From: Nocardioides lianchengensis
GTDB taxonomy: Bacteria; Actinomycetota; Actinomycetes; Propionibacteriales; Nocardioidaceae
Length of the DNA stretch: 64,000 nucleotides
Direction: 5' to 3'
Assembly: GCF_900101465.1 (NCBI RefSeq)
Contig: NZ_FMZM01000001.1
Span: 496,001-560,000 of the forward strand
The notes under the pieces: model-generated
Database searches by the model: none
What the model was told of the DNA's origin: nothing
The model's input: the letters and a program-made list of their open reading frames with translations, nothing else
In this document: piece after piece, positions 44,394 through 52,697 of the stretch
Layout of the letters: each line of letters starts with the position of its first letter
How positions within the stretch are numbered: position 1 is the stretch's first letter
Made by a program: the position numbers and the translations under genes

Positions 44394-45313
44394 GCGGCCA
44401 CCGCCGGGGCCGTCACGGCGGAGCCGCGCACCCGCCGCCAGGTGATGGCCACGGCCAGGCCGGCGATGATGTCCCAGATGCCCCACCAGGCCGCGACCAG
44501 GGCCATGCCGCCGAGGCCGTCGAAGTAGCTGAACACCAGCAGCAGGCCGAGGCCGGCGTTGCGGATCCCGACCTCGAACGTCATCGCGCGGACGCTCGCG
44601 TCGGGCAGTCGGGTGGCCCGGCCGATCCCGTAGCCGAGCAGGAGCGACAGCGCGTCGTGGAGGAAGACGGCCAGCAGCACGATGCCGATGTAGTCGACGA
44701 AGATGTCCCAGTTGCGGGCCACGCCGACGACGATGATCGCGGCGAGGCCGACGTACGAGATCGGCCCGACGACGCGGTGGGCGACCGAGGCCACCCGCGG
44801 CCAGAGCCGGGCGATGGTGATGCCGGCGGCGAACGGGACGCCGATGACCAGGGCGATCTCGAGGAGCATGTCGACCGCGCTGAGGTCGATGTCCTCCAGC
44901 AGCTTCTTGCCGCTGGGGTGCAGGCCGCCCCAGAACGCCATGTTCAGGGGCATCAGGAAGATCGCCAGCACGTTGCTGACCGCGGTCATCGACACCGACA
45001 GCGCCACGTCGCCGCCGGAGCGGTGGGTCAGGATGTTGGAGACGTTCCCCGGCGGGCAGCAGGCGACCAGGATCAGCCCGAGCGCCACCGACCCGCGCAG
45101 GTCGAGGACCAGGGTGAGCACGAAGGTGATCGCCGGGAGCAGCAGGAACTGCGCCACCACGCCGATCGCGATCGCCCCCGGCCGGCGCAGGGCGGCCGCG
45201 AAGGACTCCAGCTTGGTGTCCAGCGCGATCCCGAACAGGATCAGCCCGATCACGATCTTCAGCGTCGTCAGCGACGACTCCTCGAAGGCGATCCTGACGT
45301 TGTCGACGTCCAT
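44390..45313 (-). CDS. Bile acid:sodium symporter (BASS) family transporter
   Basis: 307 residues and about nine helices. It contains LVACCPPGNVSNILTHRSGGDVALSVS and MTFEVGIRNAGLGLLLV, the two crossing-helix motifs of BASS carriers. Its ATG shares one base with the TGA of the upstream monooxygenase gene, so the genes are coupled. Transport of an organic anion acted on by the neighbouring oxidative enzymes is plausible. It differs from the paralogue at 22517 mainly in the CCPPGNVSN motif (SPGGTSAN there). Confidence 0.88.
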   Translation of the reverse strand: MDVDNVRIAFEESSLTTLKIVIGLILFGIALDTKLESFAAALRRPGAIAIGVVAQFLLLPAITFVLTLVLDLRGSVALGLILVACCPPGNVSNILTHRSGGDVALSVSMTAVSNVLAIFLMPLNMAFWGGLHPSGKKLLEDIDLSAVDMLLEIALVIGVPFAAGITIARLWPRVASVAHRVVGPISYVGLAAIIVVGVARNWDIFVDYIGIVLLAVFLHDALSLLLGYGIGRATRLPDASVRAMTFEVGIRNAGLGLLLVFSYFDGLGGMALVAAWWGIWDIIAGLAVAITWRRVRGSAVTAPAVAA

Positions 45314-46647
45314 CAGCGGGTCAGCTCCTCGATCTCGGCGCGGACCGCGGAGCGGTAGGCGTCCTTGTTGACGTAGTAGGACATCCGCTCGATCCCGAGG
45401 TAGCGGTAGCCGCCGGACAGGTCCGGCCGCGGCCCGGCGACCCGGGCGTCGAAGGCGGCCGCGGCGGCGGGGGCGTCGCGGCGCGCGCGGAGGTACGACG
45501 CAACCAGCTCGGCCTGCTCGTACCGCCCCTGCCAGCCGATCCCCGACGCCTCGATCATGCCGAGCACGAAGAGGTCGCGGTGGGCGGGGCTGAAGATGTT
45601 GAGGTAGAGGTCCGGCGCCGACCCGCGGCCGGCCCAGCGCAGCAGCGCGGGGTCCACGAACGGGTAGTGCAGGTGGTAGCCGGTCGCCAGCACCACCACG
45701 TCGTACGGCGACCGCGAGCCGTCGCGGAACGCGACCCCGTCGCCGTCCAGCCGCTCCACGTCGGCCCGCACGGTGATGTCGCCGTGACCGAGGTGGTGGA
45801 GCACCAGCGAGTTCACGATCGGGTGCGACTCGTAGAGCCGGTGGTCCGGCTCGGGGAACCCGAAGCGGGTCGGGTCGCCGGTGAACATCCGCAGCACTCG
45901 CGAGTCGATCGCCTGCTTGACCCGCGGTGGCAGCGGCTTCTTGCGCTGGTTGAGGGTGTCGGCGGGCTTGCCGAAGAGGTACTTCGGCACGAAGTGGTAG
46001 CCGCGGCGCACCGACAGGTCGACCGAGGCGGCGTGGTGCACGGCGTCGACGGCGATGTCGCAGCCGGAGTTGCCGGCCCCGACGATCAGCACCCGCTTGC
46101 CGGCGAAGAGGGTCGCGGACTTGTAGGCGCTGGTGTGCAGCAGCTCGCCGTCGAAGGAGCCGGCGAAGGTCGGGACGTTCGGCTCGCTGAGGGTGCCGTT
46201 GGCGACCAGCACGCCCGCGTGCCGGGTGTCGTGGGTGCCGGCGGCGGACCGTGCGGTCACCGTGAAGCCGCCCTCGGGGTGCGGCACGACCGCCGTCACC
46301 TCGGAGCCGAACTCGAACCCCGGCGTGAGGTCGTACGCCGTCGCGAAGTCGCGGAAGTAGCCGAGCAGCTCGCGGTGCGAGGGGTAGTCGGCGACGTCGT
46401 CGCGCATCGGGAACTCGGTGAACTGCGTGGTGGTTCGCGACGAGATCAGGTGGGCCGAGTCGTAGACCGTGCTGCGCGGCGCGCTCGCGTCCCAGAGTCC
46501 GCCCACTCCCGCCCCGAGCTCGTAGCCCTCCCAGGGCAGCCCGGCCCGTTGCAGGTTGCGCGCGGCGGCGAGGCCGGACGGCCCGGCCCCGATGACGGCG
46601 TACGTCAGCTCATTGTCGACCGGCCCGCTGGTGTTCACGGTCCGCAT
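45313..46647 (-). CDS. Flavin-containing monooxygenase
   Basis: 444 residues. FAD-binding VIGAGPSGLAAARN is at about 18-31 and NADPH-binding VLIVGAGNSGCDIA near 185. The FMO identifying motif FxGxxxHxxxY is present as FDGELLHTSAY near 163-173, and a distal ATGYHLHYPF motif is typical of FMOs. It should use NADPH and O2 to oxygenate a soft nucleophile or ketone. It is first gene of the operon with a BASS carrier and an epimerase. Upstream is a repeat-filled gap with no clear promoter. Substrate unknown. Confidence 0.9.
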   Translation of the reverse strand: MRTVNTSGPVDNELTYAVIGAGPSGLAAARNLQRAGLPWEGYELGAGVGGLWDASAPRSTVYDSAHLISSRTTTQFTEFPMRDDVADYPSHRELLGYFRDFATAYDLTPGFEFGSEVTAVVPHPEGGFTVTARSAAGTHDTRHAGVLVANGTLSEPNVPTFAGSFDGELLHTSAYKSATLFAGKRVLIVGAGNSGCDIAVDAVHHAASVDLSVRRGYHFVPKYLFGKPADTLNQRKKPLPPRVKQAIDSRVLRMFTGDPTRFGFPEPDHRLYESHPIVNSLVLHHLGHGDITVRADVERLDGDGVAFRDGSRSPYDVVVLATGYHLHYPFVDPALLRWAGRGSAPDLYLNIFSPAHRDLFVLGMIEASGIGWQGRYEQAELVASYLRARRDAPAAAAAFDARVAGPRPDLSGGYRYLGIERMSYYVNKDAYRSAVRAEIEELTR

Positions 46648-46686
46648 GATGTCGCCCCACGGCCCCGCTGACCACCCCTTCTGTCC

Positions 46687-46866
46687 CGGTGGTTGAGGAG
46701 GTTGTGCAGCGACCGTCTCGAAACTGGTGGGCCATGCGTCGGCCTCGGTCGGGGTGGGCGGGTTGGCTGCGGGGGTTTCGGGACGGGACCTCCTCCCTCC
46801 TCAACCTCCGGTGGTGGGTGGCGTCGGTGGTTGAGGAGGTTGCGCAGCAACCGTCTCGAAACCCCC
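46687..46866. repeat. Cluster of three dispersed palindromic repeats
   Basis: Three copies of a roughly 40-bp element fill most of the 274-bp gap before the DNA ligase gene. Copy A is 46687-46724 (CGGTGGTTGAGGAGGTTGTG ... CGTCTCGAAAC), copy B (inverted) 46773-46810, and copy C 46824-46866. The ends GGTGGTTGAG and CTCGAAACC are inverted, and the core varies. Related elements occur at 5002 and 21838. No plausible coding sequence lies in the gap apart from repeat-derived open frames. Confidence 0.75.
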
Positions 46867-46921
46867 GCACCCGACAGACGACCGTGCCCCCGACCACGCG
46901 AGCGGCGGGCATGATGGCGGC

Positions 46922-47842
46922 ATGCGCCCCATGCTGGCCACCCCCGGCCGCCACGTGCCGACGGGGGAGGAGTGGACGCACGAGGTGAAGTGGGACGGCG
47001 TCCGGGCCCTCACCGAGGTGCGCGACGGGGTGCTGCGGATGACCAGCCGCAACGAGAACGCCATCACGATCGCCTGGCCCGATCTCGCGACCAGCCCGTT
47101 CGGTGAGCGGGACCTGGTGGTCGACGGGGAGATCATCGCGCTCAACGAGCGCGGGCTCCCGGACTTCAGGACCCTGCAGGACCGGATGCACGTGCGGAAG
47201 GCGACCACCGCCGCACGCCTGGCCGAGGCGGTGCCGGCGACGTACATGGTCTTCGACCTGCTGCGCCTCGACGGCGCGGACCTCACCGGCCTGCCGCTGG
47301 AGGAGCGCCGCGAGCGGCTGACCGGCCTCGGGATGAGCGGCTGGCAGGTGCCAGCGTCGTACGACGACGGCGCGATGCTCTTCGACGCGACCCTGGCCCA
47401 GGACCTGGAGGGGATCGTCAGCAAGCGCCGCGGGTCGCGCTACCGGCCCGGCGAGCGGACCCCGCACTGGCAGAAGCTGGCCCACCGGCACCGCCTGTCG
47501 TACGTCGTCGGGGGCTGGCGGCCGCAGGAGGGCACCACCGACCGGCTGGCGGCGCTGCTCGTGGGGGAGCCGACCGCCGACGGGCTGCTCTACCGTGGCC
47601 GGGTGGGCAGCGGGATCGGGCCGAGGCAGGGCCGGGCGCTGGCGGAGCTGGTCGCCGGCCTCGGCCGCTCCGCGAGCCCGTTCGCCGACGAGGTGCCCGC
47701 GGTCGACGCCCGCGGCACGTTCTGGCTGGCCCCCGAGCTGGTCGTGGACATCGACACCCACGGTCGTGGGTACTCCCGGCTGCGGCAGCCGTCCTTCCAG
47801 GGCGTCCGCAGCGACCTGACCCCGGAGGACCTGCTCGGATGA
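46922..47842 (+). CDS. ligD: ATP-dependent DNA ligase (LigD ligase-domain type)
   Basis: 306 residues. Adenylation Lys23 lies in motif I EVKWDGVRA; other motifs are LVVDGEII (III), YMVFDLLRLDG, LEGIVSKRRGSRYRPG (IV) and HWQKLAHR (V). A C-terminal OB fold follows. This matches the ligase module of LigD or a stand-alone LigC-type enzyme; no nuclease module is fused. It would seal Ku-bridged breaks. The last codons overlap the L,D-transpeptidase start (ATGA), and the polymerase module follows after that gene. Symbol by similarity to the module only. Confidence 0.88.
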   Translation: MRPMLATPGRHVPTGEEWTHEVKWDGVRALTEVRDGVLRMTSRNENAITIAWPDLATSPFGERDLVVDGEIIALNERGLPDFRTLQDRMHVRKATTAARLAEAVPATYMVFDLLRLDGADLTGLPLEERRERLTGLGMSGWQVPASYDDGAMLFDATLAQDLEGIVSKRRGSRYRPGERTPHWQKLAHRHRLSYVVGGWRPQEGTTDRLAALLVGEPTADGLLYRGRVGSGIGPRQGRALAELVAGLGRSASPFADEVPAVDARGTFWLAPELVVDIDTHGRGYSRLRQPSFQGVRSDLTPEDLLG

Positions 47843-48561
47843 GAAGAGCCGCGATCGTGCTCCTGCTGCTGGCCGCGCTGCTGCCGGCCGCCCCCGCGGC
47901 GGCGACCGCGTCCGCCGAGGCGGCGCCGTCGTACCGCGCCCGGACGGTGACGCTCGACGGCGTCGGCGTGCGGCTGCGGAGGAACACCCGCCAGGTCGTC
48001 ACCGTCAACCACACCTCCGGCCACCGCGCGCGGGTGGTGCTGTGGATGCTGCGGAAGGGCCGGTGGGTGGCCGGTCTGCGGACCACCGACGGTCGGATCG
48101 GGTACGGCGGCCTGGTCGCCGGCACGAAGCGCAGGCAGGGCACCGGCACCACCCCGACCGGCACCTACGACCTCCGCTCGGCCTTCGGCACCCACCGGCG
48201 GACGAGCGCCTGGGACCTGCCCTACCGGAGGATCCGGAAGGGCGACTTCTGGGTGCAGGACAACGCGTCGGACTTCTACAACCGCTACCGCAACCAGCGC
48301 CAGGGCGGCTTCCGGTGGTGGCTGCCGAGCAGCCACGACGACGCGTCCGAGCGGCTGACCGACTACGGCCGGCAGTACGAGTACTCGATCGTCCTCGACT
48401 ACAACTGGAGCCAGGTACGACGCCGCGGGTCCGGGATCTTCCTGCACGTCAACGGCCGGGGGGCGACCGCCGGCTGCGTCAGCGCCCCGCGGTCGATGCT
48501 GCGCAAGCTGATGAACCGGCTCGACCCCGACCGGGACCCGGTCATCGCGATCGGCCGCTGA
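47839..48561 (+). CDS. Secreted L,D-transpeptidase (YkuD-fold) protein
   Basis: 240 residues with a signal peptide (AAIVLLLLAALLPAAPAAATA). The YkuD catalytic motif is His203-VNGRGATAG-Cys213-VS. The family makes or modifies 3-3 peptidoglycan cross-links outside the membrane. Its ATG overlaps the stop of the DNA ligase gene, and its stop is 5 bp before the LigD-type polymerase gene, so it is embedded in a repair operon with which it has no obvious functional tie. An anchor or SH3-type domain is not visible. Confidence 0.87.
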   Translation: MRRAAIVLLLLAALLPAAPAAATASAEAAPSYRARTVTLDGVGVRLRRNTRQVVTVNHTSGHRARVVLWMLRKGRWVAGLRTTDGRIGYGGLVAGTKRRQGTGTTPTGTYDLRSAFGTHRRTSAWDLPYRRIRKGDFWVQDNASDFYNRYRNQRQGGFRWWLPSSHDDASERLTDYGRQYEYSIVLDYNWSQVRRRGSGIFLHVNGRGATAGCVSAPRSMLRKLMNRLDPDRDPVIAIGR

Positions 48562-48566
48562 GGCCC

Positions 48567-49463
48567 GTGGCCGGCACCGAGCTGCACGTCGACGTCGACG
48601 GGCGCACGCTCAAGATCAGCAACCTCGACAAGGTGCTCTACCCGCGCACCGGCACCACCAAGGGCGAGGTGCTGCACTACTACGCGCAGATCGCCCCCAC
48701 CCTGCTGCCGCACCTCGCCGACCGGGCCGTGACCCGGATCCGCTGGCCGCACGGCGTCCAGGACGGCAGCTTCTTCGAGAAGAACGCCCCCTCGGGCACG
48801 CCGTCGTGGGTGCGGACCGTGAAGGTCCCGAGCACCGGCAGCCGCTCGGGCAAGGGCGACACCGAGCTCGTGTTCCCGATCGTCGACGACCTGGCCACGC
48901 TGACCTGGCTGGTCAACCTGGCCGCCCTGGAGCTGCACGTCCACCAGTGGACGGTCGGCCGCAACGGTCGGCCCCGCCACGCGGACCGGCTGGTGATCGA
49001 CCTCGACCCGGGGGAGCCGGCCGGGTTGCACGAGTGCTGCCAGGTCGCGCTGCTGGTCCGCGACCGGCTCGCCGAGCGCGATCTCGACTGCCGACCGGTC
49101 CTCAGCGGCAGCAAGGGCCTCCACCTGTACGCCGACCTGCCGAAGCGGCTGCCCTCCGACGAGTCGACGGCCCTGGCCAAGGAGGTGGCCGAGGAGCTGC
49201 AGCGGGCGCACCCGAGCCAGGTCACCGCCACCATGACGAAGGCCAAGCGGGGCGGCAAGGTCTTCCTCGACTGGTCGCAGAACGCCGGCTCCAAGACCAC
49301 GATCTCGCCGTACTCGCTGCGCGGTCGCGAGCGGCCGTACGTCGCCGCCCCGGTCTCCTGGGACGAGGTCGCGGAGGGGGCCGAGGACCCGCTCGGGCTG
49401 GAGCAGCTGACCTTCCCCGAGGTCCTCGAACGGGTCGAGGAGCACGGCGACCTGTTCGCCTGA
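48567..49463 (+). CDS. LigD-type DNA primase/polymerase, stand-alone
   Basis: 298 residues from GTG 48567. LigD_Prim-Pol family: LKISNLDKVLYPRTGTTKGEVLHYY N-terminus, ITRIRWP-like RIRWPHGVQDGSFFEKNAP, metal-binding Asp pair in LVIDLDPGE near 142-144, SGSKGLHLYADL with the catalytic His, and AGSKTTISPYSLR. It fills gaps or adds ribonucleotides at ends bridged by Ku. In many actinobacteria this module is fused to ligase and nuclease domains; here ligase and polymerase are separate genes. The fused phosphoesterase domain is absent from the window. Confidence 0.92.
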   Translation: MAGTELHVDVDGRTLKISNLDKVLYPRTGTTKGEVLHYYAQIAPTLLPHLADRAVTRIRWPHGVQDGSFFEKNAPSGTPSWVRTVKVPSTGSRSGKGDTELVFPIVDDLATLTWLVNLAALELHVHQWTVGRNGRPRHADRLVIDLDPGEPAGLHECCQVALLVRDRLAERDLDCRPVLSGSKGLHLYADLPKRLPSDESTALAKEVAEELQRAHPSQVTATMTKAKRGGKVFLDWSQNAGSKTTISPYSLRGRERPYVAAPVSWDEVAEGAEDPLGLEQLTFPEVLERVEEHGDLFA

Positions 49464-49567
49464 GGTTCGGCCCGCGACCTCGCCTCCCGATGCTGTTACC
49501 GAACCGTGGAGACGTCGTGGGAGCAGCGTGCACGGTCCGTGAAGCGCACGTCCGTAGCGTTCTTCTC

Positions 49568-50059
49568 GTGAACATTCCGCTGCCGCGCAAGGTGATCCTG
49601 CCTCTCGCCACCCTCGTGGGTGCGGGCGCTCTGGCGGTTGCGACCGGCGTGCTCAGCAGCGACGCGAGCGCCGCCTCCGACGGGGTCCGGCTCACCGCGG
49701 ACCAGTCCGGCGGCGCGGCCCTGGTCGTCACGGCCCTCGAGCCCGGCGACTCGGCCACCCGGACGGTCACCATCGAGAACACCACGGGTGCTCCCGGGCG
49801 CCTGACGTTCACCGAGCAGGGCGGTCCGGCGACCTTCGCGGACGGCGAGCTGCAGGTGCACATCGAGCGCGACGGCCAGGAGCTGTACGACGGCGTCTTC
49901 GGCGCGATGGGCGACTACACGCAGGACATGGGCTTCCTCGAGGCCGGCCAGAGCGCGACCTTCGCGTTCACCGTCTCGCTGCCCGACGACGCTCCGTTCG
50001 TGCCCGCGGGCACCCAGACGGCGGAGGCGTCGTACGCCTGGCTCACCGAGAGCCAGTAG
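49568..50059 (+). CDS. Exported protein of the SipW-substrate type (hypothetical)
   Basis: 163 residues from GTG 49568, 7 nt after TAGCGT (49555-49560). It begins with basic NIPLPRKVIL, then a hydrophobic segment PLATLVGAGALAVATGVLSS and ASAASDGV, resembling TasA/camelysin-type signal peptides. The rest is a beta-sandwich-like domain (SATRTVTIENTTGAPGRLTF ... FLEAGQSATFAFTVSLP) like those of cell-surface fibre or spore-coat proteins. A SipW-like peptidase gene follows after 158 bp. Function unknown. Confidence 0.7.
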   Translation: MNIPLPRKVILPLATLVGAGALAVATGVLSSDASAASDGVRLTADQSGGAALVVTALEPGDSATRTVTIENTTGAPGRLTFTEQGGPATFADGELQVHIERDGQELYDGVFGAMGDYTQDMGFLEAGQSATFAFTVSLPDDAPFVPAGTQTAEASYAWLTESQ

Positions 50060-50217
50060 CCACACACAAGCTGGCCGGTCCGCCCCGGGGGGAGCGCGGA
50101 ACGGCTGATCGGGGGACGACGGTCCGTCCGGCGGGTCTGGGGGGACTGCCGGGCGGGCCGACGTCTCCCGATGCTCCACCTCATCGACCACCACCACACA
50201 CGCGCAAGGGACCCGAG

Positions 50218-50772
50218 TTGGAGATCGCGCCGGTCCCGCGCCCTCGCCCGCTGTCGGCGGTCGGACGGCTGGTGGTCGTGGCGGCGTTCCTGGCGCCGCT
50301 CACGCTGCTCACCCTGCTGCCGGTGATGCTCGGCCTGGACCGGTACGTCGTCACCAGCGACGCCATGGGCGGCTCGATGGGCCGCGGCGCGCTGGTCTAC
50401 GCGCACCCCGTCCCGGTCGGCGATCTGGCCGTCGGCGACGTCATCACCTTCACCCCGCCGCGCTCGGCGCCCGGTGCGCGCGTGACCCGGCGGGTGGTCG
50501 CGCTGGACGCGGCCGAGGCCCGCACCCAGGGCGACGCGCGGCCGATGCCGGACCCGTGGACGGTGCCGCTGGACCAGCCCGTGCAGTCCAAGGTCGTGCT
50601 GGCCGTGCCGTGGGTCGGATACCCGTTCACCGGGCCCGTCGCGCGCACGACCTGGGCTGTCGCCGGGCTCGGCGCCGGGGCGGTCCTCGCGGTCGGGGCC
50701 CGGCGCTCGGCGCTCGCTCGTCGACGGCCGGGAGCCCTGTCCCCGACGGGCGTGTCGCGGGTCATCACCTGA
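50218..50772 (+). CDS. Signal-peptidase-I/SipW-like membrane protein with altered active site
   Basis: 184 residues from TTG 50218, supported by AAGGGA about 8 nt upstream; no better start keeps the first helix (LVVVAAFLAPLTLLTLLPVML). The box carrying the nucleophile reads SDAMGGSMGRGALVY (Ser53-Met54), followed by VGDLAVGDVITF as in S26 peptidases. The general base (Lys, or His in SipW) is replaced by Arg in VTRRVVAL (91-92). A second helix lies near the C-terminus. It may process the exported protein upstream, or be inactive. Confidence 0.7.
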   Translation: MEIAPVPRPRPLSAVGRLVVVAAFLAPLTLLTLLPVMLGLDRYVVTSDAMGGSMGRGALVYAHPVPVGDLAVGDVITFTPPRSAPGARVTRRVVALDAAEARTQGDARPMPDPWTVPLDQPVQSKVVLAVPWVGYPFTGPVARTTWAVAGLGAGAVLAVGARRSALARRRPGALSPTGVSRVIT

Positions 50773-50801
50773 ACGCGTAGCCAGACCTCTATGCTGCACG
50801 C

Positions 50802-51497
50802 ATGGCTCCCAGAGTGCTCGTCGTGGAGGACGAGGAGGACATCGCGTTCCCCCTGGTTCGCACCCTGGAGCGGGAGGGTTACACCGTCGTTTGGGTCGAC
50901 TCCGGGCAGAAGGCCCTCGACGACCTCGAGAAGGCGCCCGCCGACGTCGTGATCCTCGACCTGGGCCTGCCCGACATGGACGGTCTCGAGGTCTGCAAGC
51001 GCGCCCGCGAGGCCGGGTTCGGCGGCGCGATCATGATCGTGACCGCACGGGCCGGCGAGCTCGACCGGGTCGTCGGGCTCGACTACGGCGCCGACGACTA
51101 CCTCTCCAAGCCGTTCGGCCTGGCCGAGCTGCAGGCGCGGGTGCGGGCGCTGCTGCGTCGTACCTCGTCGGGCGGCGGGTTCGGCCAGGACGACGTCCCC
51201 GAGGGCGGGCTGCGCATCGACGTCGCCGCCCGCCGGGTCTACGCCGGTGACGACGAGGTGCCGCTGACGGGCAAGGAGTTCGACGTCCTCAGCATCCTCG
51301 CCTCCAACCGCGACAAGGTGGTCTCCCGCGGTCGGCTGATGGCGGACGTCTGGGACGAGAACTGGTACGGCTCGACCAAGACGCTGGACGTGACCATCGG
51401 TCGCCTCCGGCAGAAGCTCGAGAGCGTCGGGGTGTCCGAGAAGGTCGTAGCCGTTCGGGGCGTGGGATTCCGCCTCGAGGGCGCGCCCGATGCGTGA
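50802..51497 (+). CDS. OmpR/PhoB-family response regulator
   Basis: 231 residues. The receiver has acidic EDEED (10-13), phospho-acceptor Asp53 in VVILDLGLPDMDG, TAR (Thr near 78) and KPF (Lys near 101). The C-terminal winged helix is VPLTGKEFDVLSILASNRDKVVSRGRLMADVWDENW ... TLDVTIGRLRQKLE. ATG 50802 follows TATGCT (50790-50795) by 6 nt. The kinase gene starts 8 bp before its end, so both are one operon. Confidence 0.95.
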   Translation: MAPRVLVVEDEEDIAFPLVRTLEREGYTVVWVDSGQKALDDLEKAPADVVILDLGLPDMDGLEVCKRAREAGFGGAIMIVTARAGELDRVVGLDYGADDYLSKPFGLAELQARVRALLRRTSSGGGFGQDDVPEGGLRIDVAARRVYAGDDEVPLTGKEFDVLSILASNRDKVVSRGRLMADVWDENWYGSTKTLDVTIGRLRQKLESVGVSEKVVAVRGVGFRLEGAPDA

Positions 51498-52677
51498 GCG
51501 GCTCACCGCCTCCTTCATCCTCCTCGCCGTCGCGCTGCTGGCCGTCGCAGCGCTGATCCGCAGCTACACCCTCGGCCACGAGATCCGTGAGCACGAAGGC
51601 ACCCGCCTCCAGCACGAGGCGGTGCTCGTCGGCCGCCTGGTGGAGACCCGGCTGGAGTCCGGCGGCGTCGTCGACGCGGCCTTCCTGCAGCCGCTCGCCG
51701 ACGTCGACGCCCGGCTGCGCTGGGAGCCGGCGGCGGGCGGGAACGTCGAGGTCCGCGGTCCGTCGTACGACGACGGCGAGGACCTGCACGCCAGCGTCCC
51801 GGCGGCCGGCGGTCGGGTCACCGTCGCCCAGGACGACGGCCTGGTCCGGGACCTGCTGGTCGGCGACCCGTGGGCCCTGGTCGTGCTGCTGGGGCTCACC
51901 CTGGCCGGCGCCGCCGCCGCGGGGCTGCTGGTCGCCCGCCGCCTCTCGGCGCCGTTCCGACGGCTCGCCGAGGCGGCCGGCGCGCTCGGCCGGGGTCGCT
52001 TCGACCTCGACCTGCCGGAGACCCGGATCCCCGAGGCCGTCGCCATCGCGCGCTCGCTCAGCACCAGTGCCGACCAGCTGCGCGAGCGGCTGCGGCGCGA
52101 CCAGGAGTTCGCCGCGCACACCTCGCACGCCCTGCGCTCCCCACTGACCGGCCTGCGCCTGGAGCTGGAGGAGGTGCTGCTGCGCGACGACCTCCCCGAC
52201 GACGTCCGCGCGACCGTCGGGCACGCCCTCGCGGGGATCACCCACGTCGACGAGGTCGCCGGCGAGCTCGTCGCCCTGCAGCGCGGGAGCCTGGTCGAGG
52301 GCGCCCAGGTGCCGCTGCGCGACCTGGCCACCCAGGTGGCCCAGCGCTGGGCCGACGAGCTGGGCCTGGTCGACCGCGAGATCACCGCGGCGGTCGAGGG
52401 CGAGCTGGACCAGCGCTACACGCCCGGGCCGGTGGAGCACCTGCTCGACCTGGTCCTGGTCGCGGTGCTGCGCACGAGCAGCGGCGCCGTACGGCTGGTC
52501 CTGGAGGGGGACGTCGACGGCCACCTGCGGATCTCGGTCACGACCGAGCAGTCGTCGGCCGGCCGGGCCGCCGACGACCCCTTCGAGGCGGCCCGCTCGG
52601 GGTGCGCCGCGCTCGGCGGGCGCTGGGTGGGCTCCGAGCCGCGCGACGGTCTGGAGATCCTGCTGCCGCGGCGTTGA
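51490..52677 (+). CDS. Sensor histidine kinase with degenerate ATPase domain
   Basis: 395 residues: helix at 5-24, short extracytoplasmic region about 30-125, second helix 128-148, HAMP, then HisKA with His213 in FAAHTSHALRSPL. The HATPase region lacks its signatures: the N-box is VEHLLDLVLVAVLRTSS (no Asn), and in place of DxGxG the sequence is VTTEQSSAGRAADDPFEAA. ATP binding is therefore doubtful. It could act as a phosphatase or be phosphorylated by another kinase. The gene overlaps the response regulator by 8 bp. Confidence 0.85.
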   Translation: MRERLTASFILLAVALLAVAALIRSYTLGHEIREHEGTRLQHEAVLVGRLVETRLESGGVVDAAFLQPLADVDARLRWEPAAGGNVEVRGPSYDDGEDLHASVPAAGGRVTVAQDDGLVRDLLVGDPWALVVLLGLTLAGAAAAGLLVARRLSAPFRRLAEAAGALGRGRFDLDLPETRIPEAVAIARSLSTSADQLRERLRRDQEFAAHTSHALRSPLTGLRLELEEVLLRDDLPDDVRATVGHALAGITHVDEVAGELVALQRGSLVEGAQVPLRDLATQVAQRWADELGLVDREITAAVEGELDQRYTPGPVEHLLDLVLVAVLRTSSGAVRLVLEGDVDGHLRISVTTEQSSAGRAADDPFEAARSGCAALGGRWVGSEPRDGLEILLPRR

Positions 52678-52697
52678 AAGATCTTTAGGATCCGCGG

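Noticed and set aside
46635..46850. 71-codon minus-strand open frame upstream of the ligase gene
   Set aside because: It consists of translated palindromic repeats (NLLNH repeated) and shows no sign of a conserved protein.
50060..50217. Short reading frame or leader in the 158-bp gap before the SipW-like gene
   Set aside because: Only the Shine-Dalgarno AAGGGA before TTG 50218 is recognisable; no coding or folding signal stood out.
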